Below are positions 9,441 through 22,284 of a stretch of DNA of 64,000 bases, one piece after another. Origin of the DNA: Pleurotus ostreatus/Saccharomyces cerevisiae fusant (taxonomy: Eukaryota > Opisthokonta); contig JAMQCK010000067.1 in the NCBI GenBank assembly GCA_024196135.1, positions 38,211-102,210 on the forward strand. Reading direction: 5' to 3'. Position 1 is the stretch's first letter, and every line of letters begins with the position of its first letter. The notes under the pieces were generated by a model. It ran no database searches, was not told the origin of the DNA, and was given only the letters and a program-made list of their open reading frames with translations. The position numbers were made by a program, and so were the translations under genes.

Positions 9441-12400
9441 TCACGCCATGACGCTCAATAGCAGCGCCATACGAATCTGGAGGAGATGAATAAGCTTCAT
9501 GTGGCTGCGGTGTAGAGCTGTGAACTCACGAAGAGACCGTAGCGCATCTGGCGGAAGTACACCGCACGCTTGGAATCGAAGTCAACCTCAGGATCGATTT
9601 CTGTTGGGAAGGCAGGTAGGGTCAGCGATTGCTCATCAGAGATCAACGGATACCGCTCACCATTCACGCGAGGCAGAGGGTGCATCACAATCATGTCCTC
9701 CTTCGCGCGCGCCAGAACGGAGTGATCGACGCGGTACGCGTCCTTCACCTGCTGCCACTCCGCCTCGCTCGTGAAGCGCTCCTTCTGCACACGCGTCACG
9801 TAGAGCACGTCCGTGTCGTCCAAAACCTCTTCCAGTGACTCGCAGACCGTGACCTGGATGCCCGCGCGACGTGCCGCATTTACCACGGTCGACGGCATAG
9901 CGAGACTGGCTGGCGCCACGAAGTTGAGGCGCACGGAGTACAGGCATAGCAACGTCACCAAGCTGTGAACAGTGCGCCCGTTCTTAAGGTCGCCGAGCAT
10001 CGTAATCGTGCGTCCGTTCACCGTACCGAGCTCCGAACGAATGGTGAACACGTCCAGAAGCGCCTGAAGTAATGTCAATTGGGATCTGCACACCAACGAA
10101 TGGGCAAACTTACCTGCGTGGGATGCTCCCCGATTCCATCTCCGGCATTGATGATGGGGACGGGCGAGAACTTCGCAGCTAGCTGAGCGCTCCCGACGTC
10201 CGGATGGCGCATGACGATGGCGTCGGCATAGCATCCCAGGGTCCGCACGGTGTCCGGGAGAGACTCTCCCTTCGTGACCGAGGATGTGTCCGCAGTGATC
10301 TGCACAACCTCGCCACCACAACGCTTCATTGCAGCATCGAAAGACGACGATGTCCTCGTTGATGGCTCGTAAAACAAGGTGCAGAGCACCCGACCCTTCA
10401 GGACATCCAGAGTGCCGTTCCGTTCGACCTGGAGGCGCATCTCCTGCGCGAGGGAGAATAGATCGTATAGGTCCTTCCGCGTGAACTGCTTGACGGAGAG
10501 GATGTGGCGGCGGTAGAACGACGGATGGGCATGCAAGTGCGAGAGGTAAGTGTCCGCCGGTCCCACAGGACCATGGAGAACGGCGCCCGAGGGCTGCGGC
10601 GGCAACGCGGGGGCCGTAAGCTCGAGGTCCTTTGGCGTAGGAGCAGTGCCGGTGACGGCCGGGAGCGTCGTTGGACCATGGCTTACGCTGGCGCTGGAGA
10701 TGTCCTTGCCGAGCGGTGGCGACGTGACAGCGCCATCGAGGTAGGTAGTCTGACCATGGAACACGACGCGGTGAACGAAGCCGTTGACCAGGTTGTTCTC
10801 CAGCGGCGTCCAGCACGTCGAGACCTTCGTGAACGGAGCCTTGCGACCCACGACAATCTCGACATGTGTCTGGCTCTGATCAGGGAGCCCGAAAATGAGG
10901 ACAGGGTTGTCGTGCAGGCGGACGCGAATGTCCTCCAGGGTAAGGCGGCCCGTCGTGACAGCAGTAAGCAGGAGAGGAAGGGTCTCCTCAATGCCGCAAG
11001 CCGGGGTCGGCTTCTGGCCCATCTCCTCGGCCAAGAAGTATGGTGCCGGGCCGACTGAGAAGGCGTCTACGACGTCCAGGTGCTTCCAGAGCGCAGCTTG
11101 CTCCTGCGCGGTGGGCAAATGAGCCGAGGAGGGGTACTGCTCCTTCGTGAAGAAGAGCGAGTAGATCGACACGTCACAGGTGACCTTGAGCTGCTTCGCC
11201 TTGCTCAGGGAGATGAGCAGGAGATCATCGGTGTCGCGAACGTCCGTAATATGCACGCCACGACCATTCAGGCTGGCCAGGAGAAGTATCGACGCCAGCT
11301 GCGAGCCCTTGGCGTTGGTGATGATAGGCTTGTCGAGCGGCCATGACGCCAGATGCGCGGCCACAACGGACAAGGGCGTGTCGATGCCGTCCAGCTTGAA
11401 CGGGATGAACAACGCCTTGGTGTCGGCCTGCAGCTCCTCGTCGAGGGCCTGCACGTTGGTGTCGGTGGCTGCGACGCTGAACGCGTAGTTTGTGTACGAG
11501 CGGCCCTGGATGTTGTTCGTCGCAAGCTCGAGGGTCGGGCGATCGTATATCGCATTACCGACTCCGATAGGCAGAACAATGGAGGTCGAGAAACCAGCAG
11601 ACACTGCGGCTTGCGACAACTCCGCGAGGTCGTTGCTTCCTAGCTGAGCGACGCCCGGGACAAACGCAGCGATATTGACAAAGCCGGGGAAGACATGGGT
11701 GAGGTGAGAGCTCTTCGAGTCCACGGTGGACACGTCAAGGGGCAGCTTGCGGACCAGGGCCTCGGCAAGCATCTTCGCGTTCTTGACATTCGTGATAAGC
11801 GGTACCGCGAAATCAACGGCCATACGACGGCTGTGGTAGCCCTTGCTCGCGTAGCTGGCGGGGCGCCTGTAGTGGTTCTTGGACGGCAAGTTGATGTACA
11901 TATCGATGAGGTTGTTCGCCAGGTGCTGCGTTAACGAGTACTCCGACTTCTGCTGGTCACGGTTATCATCTCCCAATGCTTCGAGGTACTGTAAAGCTGT
12001 CAGATGCGAAGTTGCAGCTCGAAGACGGCGAGCTTACCTTGCAGGGAACGTTGTGCTCAGTCAGGAAGTCGGCCGTGCCCGAGGTGGCGAAGATATTGTA
12101 CCCAGCAGCTGATAGCTTCTGGATAGCTGGAAGAAGCTCGAGCTTCTCCCTGTAGCTGCCGATCGAGAAGAGGATGTTCTTCTTTGGCGGGATGATGCCG
12201 GTCGAGATGAGCGCCTTCAGGTATGCCTCATACTTGTCGTGCCCGAAGCACGCGACCTCGCCCGTGGACGCCATCTCCACACCCAGCACCGGATCGGCAC
12301 CCGAGAGACGGCTGAAGCTGAACTGCGGGACCTTGATGCCAACGTAGTCGGGTGGCAGGTTCGCGTCGGGATAGGACTCGACGGGAAGGTCAAGCATAGC

Positions 12401-15400
12401 CTTTGTTGCCATCTCAATCGCGTCGATGCCGGTGACCTTCGAGACGAAAGGGAAGGAGCGAGCAGCGCGGAGGTTGCACTCAATGACCTTGATCTCGTTG
12501 TTCTTCGCGATGAACTGGATGTTGAAGGGGCCTGTCACGTTGAGGGCATTGCCGATCTTCGCCGTCGCCTCCTCGATTTGCTTCACCGTCTGCGGGTCGA
12601 GGTCTTGCGGCGGGTGGATGAGCGTCGCGTCACCGGAGTGCACGCCCGCGTTCTCAACGTGTTCGGATATGAAGTGCATGATCATCTTGCCGCCCTTCGC
12701 GACGGCGTCCATCTCGATCTCCTTCGCCTGCTCGATGTACTTCGTGATAACGACTGGATGCTCGCGCGAAACCGCGGTGGCCTGCGTCAGGTAGTTCGAG
12801 AGATCGTCGCCGGTGGAGACGACGTTCATCGCAGCGCCCGAAAGCACGTAGGATGGGCGGACAAGGACCGGGTAGCCGACCTTCTCGCAGAAGGACTGCG
12901 CCTCCTCGAAGCTCGTCAGCTCCTTCCACTCCGGCTGGTCGACGCCTATCTCGTCAAGGAGGCGGGAGAACTTGAACCTGTTCTCGGCCGTGTCGATCAT
13001 CTCCGGCGAGGTACCGTAGATCTTGACGTTCTGACGGTACAGCGGCAGCGCAATGTTGTTCGGCGTCTGCCCACCCATGGAGAGGATGACACCGCGGGAG
13101 GCCTCGGTATCGTAGATGTCGAGGATGGTCTCCAAGCTGATGTTCTCGAAGTACAGGCGGTCAGCCTCATCGTAGTCCGTGCTGACCGTCTCGGGGTTGT
13201 AGTTGACCATGACCGTCGGAAGGCCCTGATCGCGCAGAGTGCGGATTGCACGCACAGCGCACCAGTCGAACTCGACAGAGGAGCCGATGCGGTATACGCC
13301 GGAGCCAAGGACCATGATGCCGCGGTCCTCGAAAGTGATATCGTGCTCAATAGCGTTGTAGGTCGTGTACAGATAGTTCGTGAACGCTGGGAACTCGGCC
13401 GCGACCGTGTCGATCTGCTTGACGAAGGGCGAGATGCCGTTCTCCTTGCGCAATAGACGCACAGCAAGCTCGGTCGAGTTCATGCACGCGGCGAGCTCAC
13501 GGTCTGAGAAACCGAGCTGCTTGGCGCGGCGGAGGATGTCCTTATCGAGTGTCGAGACATTGTAGGTCCTAGAGTGATGTCAGCAACTTCTCGCCAAAGC
13601 TCATCACTATCTGAACTCACGAGATAGCCTTCTCCATGATGAAGATGTTCTGCAGCTTCGTCAGGAACCACTTGTCGATGTTTGTCATCTGCCAGATCTT
13701 CTCCACGCTGTAGCCACGGTGGAAGGCAGTCGAGATGGCGAAGATGCGCTTATCCGTCGGGTTCACGAGCTCCTCGTCGATATCTTCGACGTAGTCGTTC
13801 TGCGATCTTTTCAGCACTTAGCGCGACTCACCAGATACAAGACTCACCTTCGCAAACCCAAGGAACTGGTCGTCAATAGCACGGATCGCCTTCTGGATCG
13901 TCTCCTCGAAGGTGCGCCCAATGCTCATAACCTCGCCGACACTCTTCATGCTGCTGCTAAGCAGCCGGCTGACGCGATCGAACTTCTTGAGGTCCCAGCG
14001 CGGGATCTTGACGACGCAGTAGTCCAAGCTGGGCTCGAAGCATGCGCTGGTGACCCGGGTGACGGAATTGCGGATCTCGTTGAGCGGGATGCCCAAACCG
14101 AGCTTCGCAGCGATGAAGGCAAGCGGGTAGCCGGTGGCCTTGGACGCAAGCGCGGACGAACGCGAGAGACGGGCGTTGACCTGGGTAGAGATGAGGAACT
14201 TTGTCGGTGGCTACAGGAAGGAACCCATACCTCGATAATGCAATACTCCTGCGAATTCGGGTTGAGCGCGTACTGGATGTTGCACTCGCCGACGACACCC
14301 AAATGCCTGATGACGTTGATGGCGGTCGTGCGGAGCATGTTGTAGTCGGAGTCGGACAGCGTCTGCGAAGGCGCGACGACGATGGAGTCACCAGTGTGGA
14401 TACCAAGCGGGTCGAAGTTCTGCGAGCAGATGAGCCGTTTAGTCTGGCCCGCTAGCGCAATCAACGTACCTCCATGTTGCAGACCGTGATGCAGTTGTCC
14501 CTGCAATCACGCACGACTTCGTACTCAATCTCCTTCCACCCCTTCATGCTCTTCTCAATCAACACCTGCGGGCTCGTCGCGAACGCCTTCGCGCACAACG
14601 CCGACAGCTGCGCCGCATCCTGCGCAAACCCACTCCCGAGGCCTCCGAGCGCATATGCTGCGCGCACGATGACCGGGAACCCGATAGTCTTCGCCGCTGC
14701 GAGCGCCTCCTCCTGGTTCTGCGCTGTGCAGCTCTCCGCGCACTTCTCGCCAATCTCCGCCATCGCGTCCGCAAACAGCTGGCGGTCCTCCGTCATGATG
14801 ATCGTGTCGATGGGTGTGCCCAACACCTGCACGCCCAGCTCCTCGAACTCGTCCTTCAACTTGATGCCCACGTTGAGCGCGGTCTGCCCGCCGAAGGTCA
14901 CGTAGATGCCGTCCGGCTGCTCGTACTTGATGATCTTGCGTACAAACTCGGGCGTGACGGGCAGGAAGTAGACCTTGTCGGCGAGGCCCTTCGACGTCGC
15001 GATGGTCGCGATGTTCGGGTTCACCATGATCGTATAGATGCCCTCCTCCTTAAGCGCCTTAATTGCCTGCGAGCCGGAGTAGTCGAACTCGCCAGCCTGA
15101 CCGATGGAGAGGCCGCCAGAACCGAGGATGAGCACTTTGGTGACCTTGGCGCGTGGCACGCGCTTCTCGTTCTCCTCCTTGCTGCCGCCGGGCATCGAAA
15201 TGGGCACGAGCGAGCTCGTCGAAGCGCAGTCGGCGACATTCTGAATGAAGACGTCGAACAAGAACTCCGTGTCCCTCGGGCCGGGCGTTGACTCGGGGTG
15301 GAATTGGACGGAGAAGAACGGTTTGTCCTCGAAGTAGATGCCTTCGTTGCTGCCGTCGTTCGCGTTCTGGAAGAGCTCCTTCCAGCCCGCCGGTAGGGTA

Positions 15401-16627
15401 GACGTATCAACCTGGTAGCCGTGATTCTGACTGGTTATGTAGCAGCGGCCCGACATGGCGTCTGTGCAAGGGATGTTTTGACCGCGATTACCGTACTTCA
15501 TCTTTGAAGTCTTCGCGCCGGCGGCAAGAGCGAGTAGCTGATGACCGAGACAAATACCGAAGATGGGACGATCGCCTCGCTCGACGGCCTTGGCGATGTT
15601 GGATATGGTCTGCGTAACAGTGGAAGGATCGCCAGGGCCGTTCGACAAGAAAAGACCATCGTACGGCTCCGGATCCGTGTTGAAGTCATAGTCCCAGGGG
15701 ACGACTTTCAGCTCGACGCCGCGGTTGACGAAGCAGCGGATCTGGTTGTACTTCATACCCACGTCAACCGCAATGATGCGTAGCGGGCGGCCGGAGGGGT
15801 GAAGCCGAGGCTCAACGGTCGGTTTGTACAGCTTCGGTTCCTTGATGGAGACAACGGAGACGAGATTTTGCGCGTTGGGATCGGAAAACGGGATGTCAAT
15901 GTAGTCCTCGCGCCACGCAAACGGGTTGCTCGAGGGCGACGAGGCGCGCGACGGCAGCTGCGACCCGGCAGGCAGCGACAGACGCTTGCTGGCGCGCGCG
16001 TCCGGGCGCCTGGCGAGGAGCTTCCCGAGCATGGACCCCTTCTCCCTGATCTTCTTCGTGAGCATGCGCGTGTCGATCCCGTACATCGCCGGCACGTTGT
16101 TCTCCTTCAGCCACTCGCCGAGCGAGGACTTGGCGAGGAAATGGCTGAAGTCCTCCGTGTAGTAGCCGATCACCAGGCCGGCGATGTGGATGCGGCTGGA
16201 CTCGAACTCGAGGGGGAGCGCGTCCAAGAAATTTTCGGGACGCGCGGGGACGCCGTAGTTGCCAATGAGGGGGTATGTAAGGACGAGGATCTGGCCCTCG
16301 TAAGAGGGATCGGTAAGGGATTCTGTGTAGCCCACCATCCCTGTACGATCGTGAGCAAGATCCGCGAGAAGTGCACGCGTGCAACGCACCCGTCTGGAAG
16401 ACGCATTCGCCTGCTACGCTCTTCCCCTCCGCGCCAAAGCTCCATCCCTCGAAAGATGAGCCATCGCTGAGCTCAAGCACGGACAAGGGGGCGTCGCGCG
16501 AGCCGTCTTCTGAGATGTTAGTCCCGCTTGCGGGTTTTGCTGGGAGGGAGTTGGACGCCGTCATCGTCCTGTTGAGCGGGGGACGAGCCGGCGAAGGCAC
16601 AGTGATGGAGGGAGCAGGAAGAGCCAT
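9441..16627 (-). CDS. Multifunctional CPSase II - pseudo-DHOase - ATCase (URA2/pyrABCN type)
   Basis: Catalyses the first two steps of de novo pyrimidine synthesis, glutamine to carbamoyl phosphate and then carbamoyl-aspartate, in one chain of roughly 2,200 residues. Domains in order: glutamine amidotransferase with nucleophile Cys in FGICLGHQL; two carbamoyl-phosphate synthetase ATP-grasp halves (first at [20 protein letters not shown], second at [17 protein letters not shown]); an MGS-like regulatory segment with [14 protein letters not shown]; a dihydroorotase-like domain; and C-terminal ATCase with [27 protein letters not shown] and MHPLPRVN. The DHOase part lacks the metal-binding HxH (PGFVNIAAF instead), as in fungal URA2, so a separate DHOase must exist. 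The start [10 protein letters not shown] is the first ATG. The last exon encodes [14 protein letters not shown] at 9441. About eight short introns interrupt the gene. Feedback inhibition by UTP is expected from the family. Confidence 0.96.
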
Positions 16628-18491
16628 GTATTGTCGTCTGGGCGCGTCGGCCGTGTTCGTCTTCCTCTCCACTCGGACGCGTCCTCGAGGGAAATTTTCG
16701 GGTGGAGAGGAAGAGAAGAGGAACACGAGAGCGAACGCCGGGACTATAGCCCGCCAATGTTGTCAACTGTTTTCCATCGATCAGATCCGCTTTTGGCGCG
16801 CCGATTTTCGATCTGAATCATGCAAAGTTCGGCCGGGCGCGTGGCAATTGGAGCCCCTGGGAGCCAACGTTAGGGGGGGAGAGGAGGTCATCGTAGTACG
16901 CTGGGAAGGAGGACGTACGCAGCAGGAGGAGCTGTGCGGCAAGTTTGAACATCTGAGCAGCGATGCCGAGGTCGATTCAGACGGCAGGCTATTGAGATAG
17001 TGAGATAAGTACCCCACGTGGAGTACACCCATACGCGCCTACGGCTTGTAACTACCCAGAAGTGTGAGGGACGCGAGTCAGCATGCTTGCTGAACGAGCA
17101 GAGTAGGTGAGGCGCACTGAGACTGGTACGCCTTGAGAGCGAGCTGATGTTGAACGAGCATGCGTCGCGCCATATTCATGGTGCCCTCCAGCGGCTGGAG
17201 GAATTCAAGTTACTGCTAGGACCATGAGATGATTGCGCAGCGAGCAGCTGAATCAGACGCTTCCTCGCACCTTGAACTAGATGTCCAGCTCGCACTCGAT
17301 GACTGTCACGTTACAAGACGCTGTACGCGCAAGGAAGAGCGGTACTGTTCAGCTGATGTTGAAGACCGGCCTCGCTTTCGTATGCAAGGGAGAATCACTG
17401 CGGTGAAGTAGTAAGTTGGAGCGCCTGAAATGCTGCGCGTAGTAAATCACGTACTGGATTCTCGAGCTCTGGGCTTGAAAGGGCTGATGACCGCAGCATG
17501 AGGAGCTGTGCCCTCGTTATTCTCGCGGCAAACCACACCTTGTGGCCTGTTGTCACGCAGCGCGGTCGTGGATCGGCGCGCGCTTTCGCTTGAGCCGAGG
17601 TGTATATGTAGGAAGTAGGAGATTTTCTGTGATATTGTGGAGGCGAGGGAGTTCTTCGCCCTGGAAAGAGGGCGAAGACTTGGGGAATTAGAGGGCGGCA
17701 GCTACGCGCTGCGATCGCGAAAGCCGTGTTCGCCTGGGTCCAGCGTCCTCAATTCGCAGCATTATATTATACTCTGCTGGATTCTCACATATGAGCATAA
17801 AATAGCAGACGACGCGTAGTGTACGTACCCTGAGGGACACATCACCTCGGGCATTTTCCCCTTCGTGCGTTCACCGTCATGACCTTCGGTACCTGGGGAG
17901 ATACAACTGGGACGTAGCGCGTCAATGAGCGACGTTGCTTCGTATGGGCTATCTCCCAAGTCCCTGACCTGCAAGACAGCAGTCACAAGCGCGCAAGCAG
18001 AGTACAGAGACGCACCAGGTTGTTGTGGCTGCTGGCCGCGGCGCATAGTCGTGCCGGGACTCGACGTGCAGCGCTGACTCAGGCTCTCCATTGTGAGAGC
18101 TCTTGCGGCCTTCGACTGTAAGCTAGCTTTGCTTCAGCGCGCATATACCCAGCATTGGTCCAGGCAAGGTACCTTTCCCGACTTGCGCGCACCGCAAGCT
18201 GTAATGATAGCAACCAGGCTCATTGTGCCCCAGAACTGGCCGCAGATCACGCATCTACGACCGGAAAGGCGCGTCGAGTGAATGCAGGAGGAAAGACCAA
18301 ACAGTGTCATTATAGGCCGCGCGTAAGTGATCACTGTCGCGTGACCGCGCAAGGAGCTGACAGTCTGACACGGTCACGAACGCGCTGCGTCACGCGTTAC
18401 GACGCGTCCAGACTCCAGACAACCCGCCTGGACTTGCGTCTCTTGCCCTCGACAACCATATCCACGAACACGTCAGCGGATACCACCCTGT
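16628..18491. other. 1.86-kb intergenic region
   Basis: It contains the promoters of the minus-strand pyrimidine gene and of the plus-strand MUS81-like gene. Apart from a doubtful minus-strand open frame at 17762-18091, I see no gene, repeat or RNA structure. Confidence 0.45.
17762..18091 (-). CDS. Doubtful small open reading frame (109 residues)
   Basis: An ATG-initiated frame opposite and upstream of the MUS81-like gene. No domain is recognisable. It contains a good intron-like segment (GTGCGT to TTGCAG, about 47 nt) that would shift the frame to an early stop if spliced, and a second possible donor near the end. The frame may be a chance open frame or part of a non-coding transcript. Confidence 0.2.
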   Translation of the reverse strand: MESLSQRCTSSPGTTMRRGQQPQQPGASLYSACALVTAVLQVRDLGDSPYEATSLIDALRPSCISPGTEGHDGERTKGKMPEVMCPSGYVHYASSAILCSYVRIQQSII

Positions 18492-19223
18492 ATGCCAAGG
18501 TGTGCAAACCCCTTGTTTCTTAGATGGGTCAAAGGTTCGTACGGTAGGGCAGGTTACTCGCAGACAACTGCTAACTACGTCTTCCTCGCGTCTGGCTCGT
18601 CAACTGATATCTTGGACCTATCTCGTACACAGAATTTCATGCTGAGAAGGATTACCGTATTAAGGGAGGACCTCCTCGCCCGACAGGCTATGAGAATGCC
18701 GTTCGAGCTCTGCAGGAATGTACGGAGAAGTATCAGCACCCGGCCGAGCTCAAGAAGCTTAACGGCGTCGGACCGACTTGCATCTCGAGGTACGTCCTGT
18801 CCTTTACCAGCAACTTCTCTGTTTGTGGAAATTACTGACCATGGCTAGGCTAACTGAGAAGCTCGAGAAGTATTGCGCCAACAAGCGCATTCCTATGCCT
18901 GAGCCGCCTGCGCCTAAGCGTCGAGGTGAGCTGCTTTCGCCCGCGTGCTTGTCGCCGTGCTGATAATTCTATTAGCTCCAGCCAAGCCGAAGCTGACAGC
19001 TGCGCAGAAGCGCGCTGCTATCAAGGCAGAGGAAGCTAGATTCGTTGACGAGGATTCAGAATCAGAGGAAGCGAGTACCTCGACGGCGTCCCGGAAGCGT
19101 AGCGCTCCAAAGCGCAAAAAGGCTGATGATAGCGACGACGATGACGACGAGTACGTAGAGCGTCCGAAGAAGCGCCGTGTGGCTCGCCGCAAGGTGGCGA
19201 AGGACGAAGAGGACTCGGACTAG
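18492..19223 (+). CDS. Free-standing MUS81 N-terminal HhH-domain protein (174 residues)
   Basis: The start MPRCANPLFLRWVK is the typical MUS81 N-terminus. Exons 18492-18534, 18633-18789, 18849-18925 and 18976-19223 join to give TGYENAVRALQECTEKYQHP, then LKKLNGVGPTCISRLTEKLEKYC and RIPMPEPPAPKRR. This is the helix-hairpin-helix fold of MUS81, which in other eukaryotes contributes to DNA binding and to SLX4 contact. MUS81 proper continues into a winged helix and an ERCC4 nuclease. Here the chain instead ends after about 85 residues of Lys/Arg- and Asp/Glu-rich sequence with nuclear-localisation-like clusters (KRKK, PKKRR, ARRK). No nuclease motif follows. It could be a dedicated regulator, a truncated duplicate, or a distinct basidiomycete family of standalone HhH proteins. 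Confidence 0.75.
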
Positions 19224-19957
19224 AGACGAAATGGCTTGGTCTCTCGAAGCCGTGCTTCTTACAACCCTACGACAGACAAACATACTATACGGATGATCAG
19301 GATAATATGTCTGCCTTTCTATGTGCTTCTCGCCTACCCGTTCTTATGCTCATCATCGTCATATGTACACGTCCGTCCGAAGGCGTCCTTCTAATGTACT
19401 CCATTTCGTAACAACGACTGTTCGTAGTTCCCATATGTTGTGTGTGCAACACCGCACCTTCGAAAGTGAGTGATAGCATGCTTCGGAAAGACAGAGGTCA
19501 GAGGATGGATGATCGACCCTAACGAGGTATCGTCCCGGGAATCATCGTGAGAAGTTGGGCGGCCAGACAAAAGGACTCCCAAAAACGGAAACAAAGGACT
19601 TTTTGATAGCCGGTGATAGAAGCTTTGAAGCAGGCCACAGGCAAAGATGAAGCGTAGATGATGCCTTCGGGTGCTGACAGAAATGCAAATGCTACGCTAG
19701 ATGCTCGCTTACGACAAGAAAACCGGGCGCCTTCAATGGATTGGAGGGGCAATGGCATCCGAAGAGAAGTCAAATGAGGAAGTGTTTGTATATCGTACAA
19801 CAGTCTATAAATTATGCAAGGCTGCATGTAGGGTCATATCAGACTGGGGGCAGAATCGACGAGGCAGAAGGAGCGTACCGAAGTCAACGATCCGACAGCG
19901 TCTGCCGCCATAAGCATCATCGTAACGCAGCTCGACCGCCAGGGCCGTCATGAGGGG
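19224..19957. other. Intergenic region between convergent genes
   Basis: The 734 bp between the MUS81-like gene and SLD5 hold both 3' flanks. I see no coding exon with motif support and no repeat. Confidence 0.45.
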
Positions 19958-21002
19958 CTATACAAGATCGACCTCTCCTCGCTCTACTAGTTGTGCGACG
20001 GTTTCATATGGTAAGAGGTATATGTCGCCTTTCGCGAGGGGGAGAGCGGTGTTGCTGATAGAAATGGGAGTCAGTGGGACGCGCATACGATCAATCTCAG
20101 GCGCAAGGGACAGGACGGAACGGCGAGCAGAGCTCGAAAGGACGAAGACGGGGGGAGGAAGGCCAGCCAATACTTACTCTGGTAATCGCACAGGTCCGCA
20201 AGCGACCCGAGCGCGCGCGAAGACAGGTCGATGGAGAGGCGGCGGGTGCACTGGACGATGCAGAATCAGTTAACATCTCAGAGGCGGCAGCAGTGCATCG
20301 CGTACCCATAGGTGGCACAAACAGCGGCGCGTCATCCAACGTAGCTTGTGCAGGCGGTAGTGCTTGTAGCACGCTCAAGTACAGATGTCGATCAGTGAGG
20401 GAGGCGTGCCGTCTTGCGTGGTCGAGCTCTGCTTTCGATATCCGCTCTTGCGTCTCCGGGTGGGTCATGATGTACCGCGCGTGGGACTCGACCTTCGCGA
20501 GGCGCGCGCGGACGTAAGCGCGGACGAGGAACTTGGCGCGCTCGATGTCGGTCTGGACGAGGGTGAGGCGCGCGTGGTCGGTATCTGAGGGGTCGGGGTC
20601 GGCGCGTAGGGCGAGGACAGCGGAGGACTGAATGGTAGGGGGGAGAGGAAAGTGGATGGTTAGTAGGGTTGGGATGGAATAGACGCGTCGCGCGCGCACC
20701 TGCCGGCGTATGTGATCGAGGACGGTGTTCAGTAGCTCGACTTGAGCGGGGAGGAGGTCTGGCGCGTGTCGTTCGTTCATCCAGTGCCGTGTGAGCTGTG
20801 CGATGGGATGTTCGTCTTCGGTGTCGGTATTGAGGTCGGCGATAGCAAGGTTGGCGGCGGATCGGCCTGTGGCTCCAGGGCGAGTAGATGTGGATGCCCG
20901 AGGTTGAACGTCGACGTCCATACGGTCATCGTCGTCGTCTGGCGCGTTGACGGCGCGCTCAAGGAAGGATCCACGCTGGAATTCGGCCTCCCAGTTCGAC
21001 AT
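19958..21002 (-). CDS. SLD5: GINS complex subunit Sld5
   Basis: Component of GINS, which with Cdc45 and MCM forms the replicative CMG helicase. It starts MSNWEAEFQRG. After an acidic linker (DTEDEHPIAQL) comes RHWMNERHAPDLLPAQVELL, the typical alpha-helical N-domain start, then LTLVQTDIERAKFLVRAYVR and RLAKVESHARYIM. The C-terminal beta-domain is built across two introns: PPMGVHPPPLHRPVFARARV, then CGPVRLPDNTALPLAKGDIY and LLPYETVAQLVERGEVDLV-stop. These joins were chosen because they restore the family pattern; other phases give nonsense. There are four exons and about 250 residues, somewhat longer than human GINS4 because of the acidic N-terminal insert. Confidence 0.88.
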
Positions 21003-21639
21003 GGTGGGCAAGGATGATGAGAGGGAGGTGGCGTCGACGCGATCGACGGTGAGGCGCGTCGCCGGAATGGCGGGGCGGATCAGGCTTCGGCAGGTGCCGA
21101 ACGTTTGTTTCCGTCGAGCAATTGGCGCGACGAGTTCCTTCTTACCGTGTTCTGCCAGCTCTCCATATAGGACTTTGATGCCTTCTTGCCACCGTTATTA
21201 TGATGGATCTGTACTCAATCCAAGGATACCTCAAGCACCTTGAAGGACTTGCAGCGTTGGCACGAATTACCTGCTCTGCGCTCTGCAGCTTGACTGTTTC
21301 CCGCACATCTCGATTGCATCTCGACGACTAGACCAACGCTACTGGTAGTCTACGAAGGTCAATTACGGCCAAGGATAGCCTGAGTATCATGCTTCCCTGA
21401 GAAGGTTGGGAACATGCCCCACCGGGTATCCGAATTTCTCTACCTACCGTGACTGGGCCGCGGATATATATCCTCAGCTCTTCGGTCGTGAGTACGCTCT
21501 CCACTTCCACCTTCATCGTACCAGCGCTTGTTCGTAGCGGGACCTTCTCAGACGCTGTAGCTTTCGCCGCTGGTCAGGACTCTCTCCTTCACCAATGGGC
21601 GGGCGGCGTCGAATATGGTGGGACACGTCTCGTCACCAC
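21003..21639. other. SLD5 upstream region and left flank of the inverted-repeat element
   Basis: No coding exon with support was found. The segment ends at the TA dinucleotide that marks the left border of the inverted-repeat element. Confidence 0.4.
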
Positions 21640-21955
21640 TAGACCTGCTCAATTCTCAAAAATCGCGAAATTCCCAGAAAGGAAGGCGAGGTGCCGCGGC
21701 GCGCTTTTGGGCCCATTCCGCCCAAGCATAACGTCCCAAATTCGAGGAAAGTACATGACAATCGATGATAAATCGAGTTAAATCTCTGTACCGAGTTTGG
21801 TGACCGCAGCATGAGTGCGCGCCTCGCAAATCCGCTCGAAGTGGTCGAGCGGACGCAAGGCTTGCCTAAAATGGTAGCAGCCATCTCCGAGCGCCGTCTC
21901 TGCCCTTCGCCGTCACGCAGGGGCTTTGGGCGCCTTCGAAATTATCATAGTCACC
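21640..21955 (+). repeat. Left terminal inverted repeat (316 bp)
   Basis: Pairs with 22285-22600 on the opposite strand. The inner end is GGCGCCTTCGAAATTATCAT followed by AGTCACC, with one of the few mismatches (ATTATC versus ATCATC). Confidence 0.88.
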
Positions 21956-22284
21956 ATGAAGAAATACATATAGTCTACCTAGGACCGCTCTTTGGCCCCC
22001 AAAACATACCACAGCTCGCTAAGACCTCTCACTGGCATTCCGGCCATTTATGGTGCTGCAACAAGATTTATAGAGCTCCTGCTATATATCCCGAAGGCAA
22101 GCTACCAGCTCAGCGTTATTACGCATCACTATACATAGTCTGTGGGCGAAGGGAAGCCTTCTCGCACCTTCTGTCCTTAGATACATCGCTTGAGAGACTT
22201 AATCCAGTCTGAAGGTTATTCTGCTTGCGGCAATGCAGCCATGCTCATAGAACATCTCAGGGTAATCCGAAATGACTTATTCTC

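Noticed and set aside
12239..13456. 405-residue plus-strand open frame
   Set aside because: Antisense shadow of the CPSase domain of the pyrimidine enzyme.
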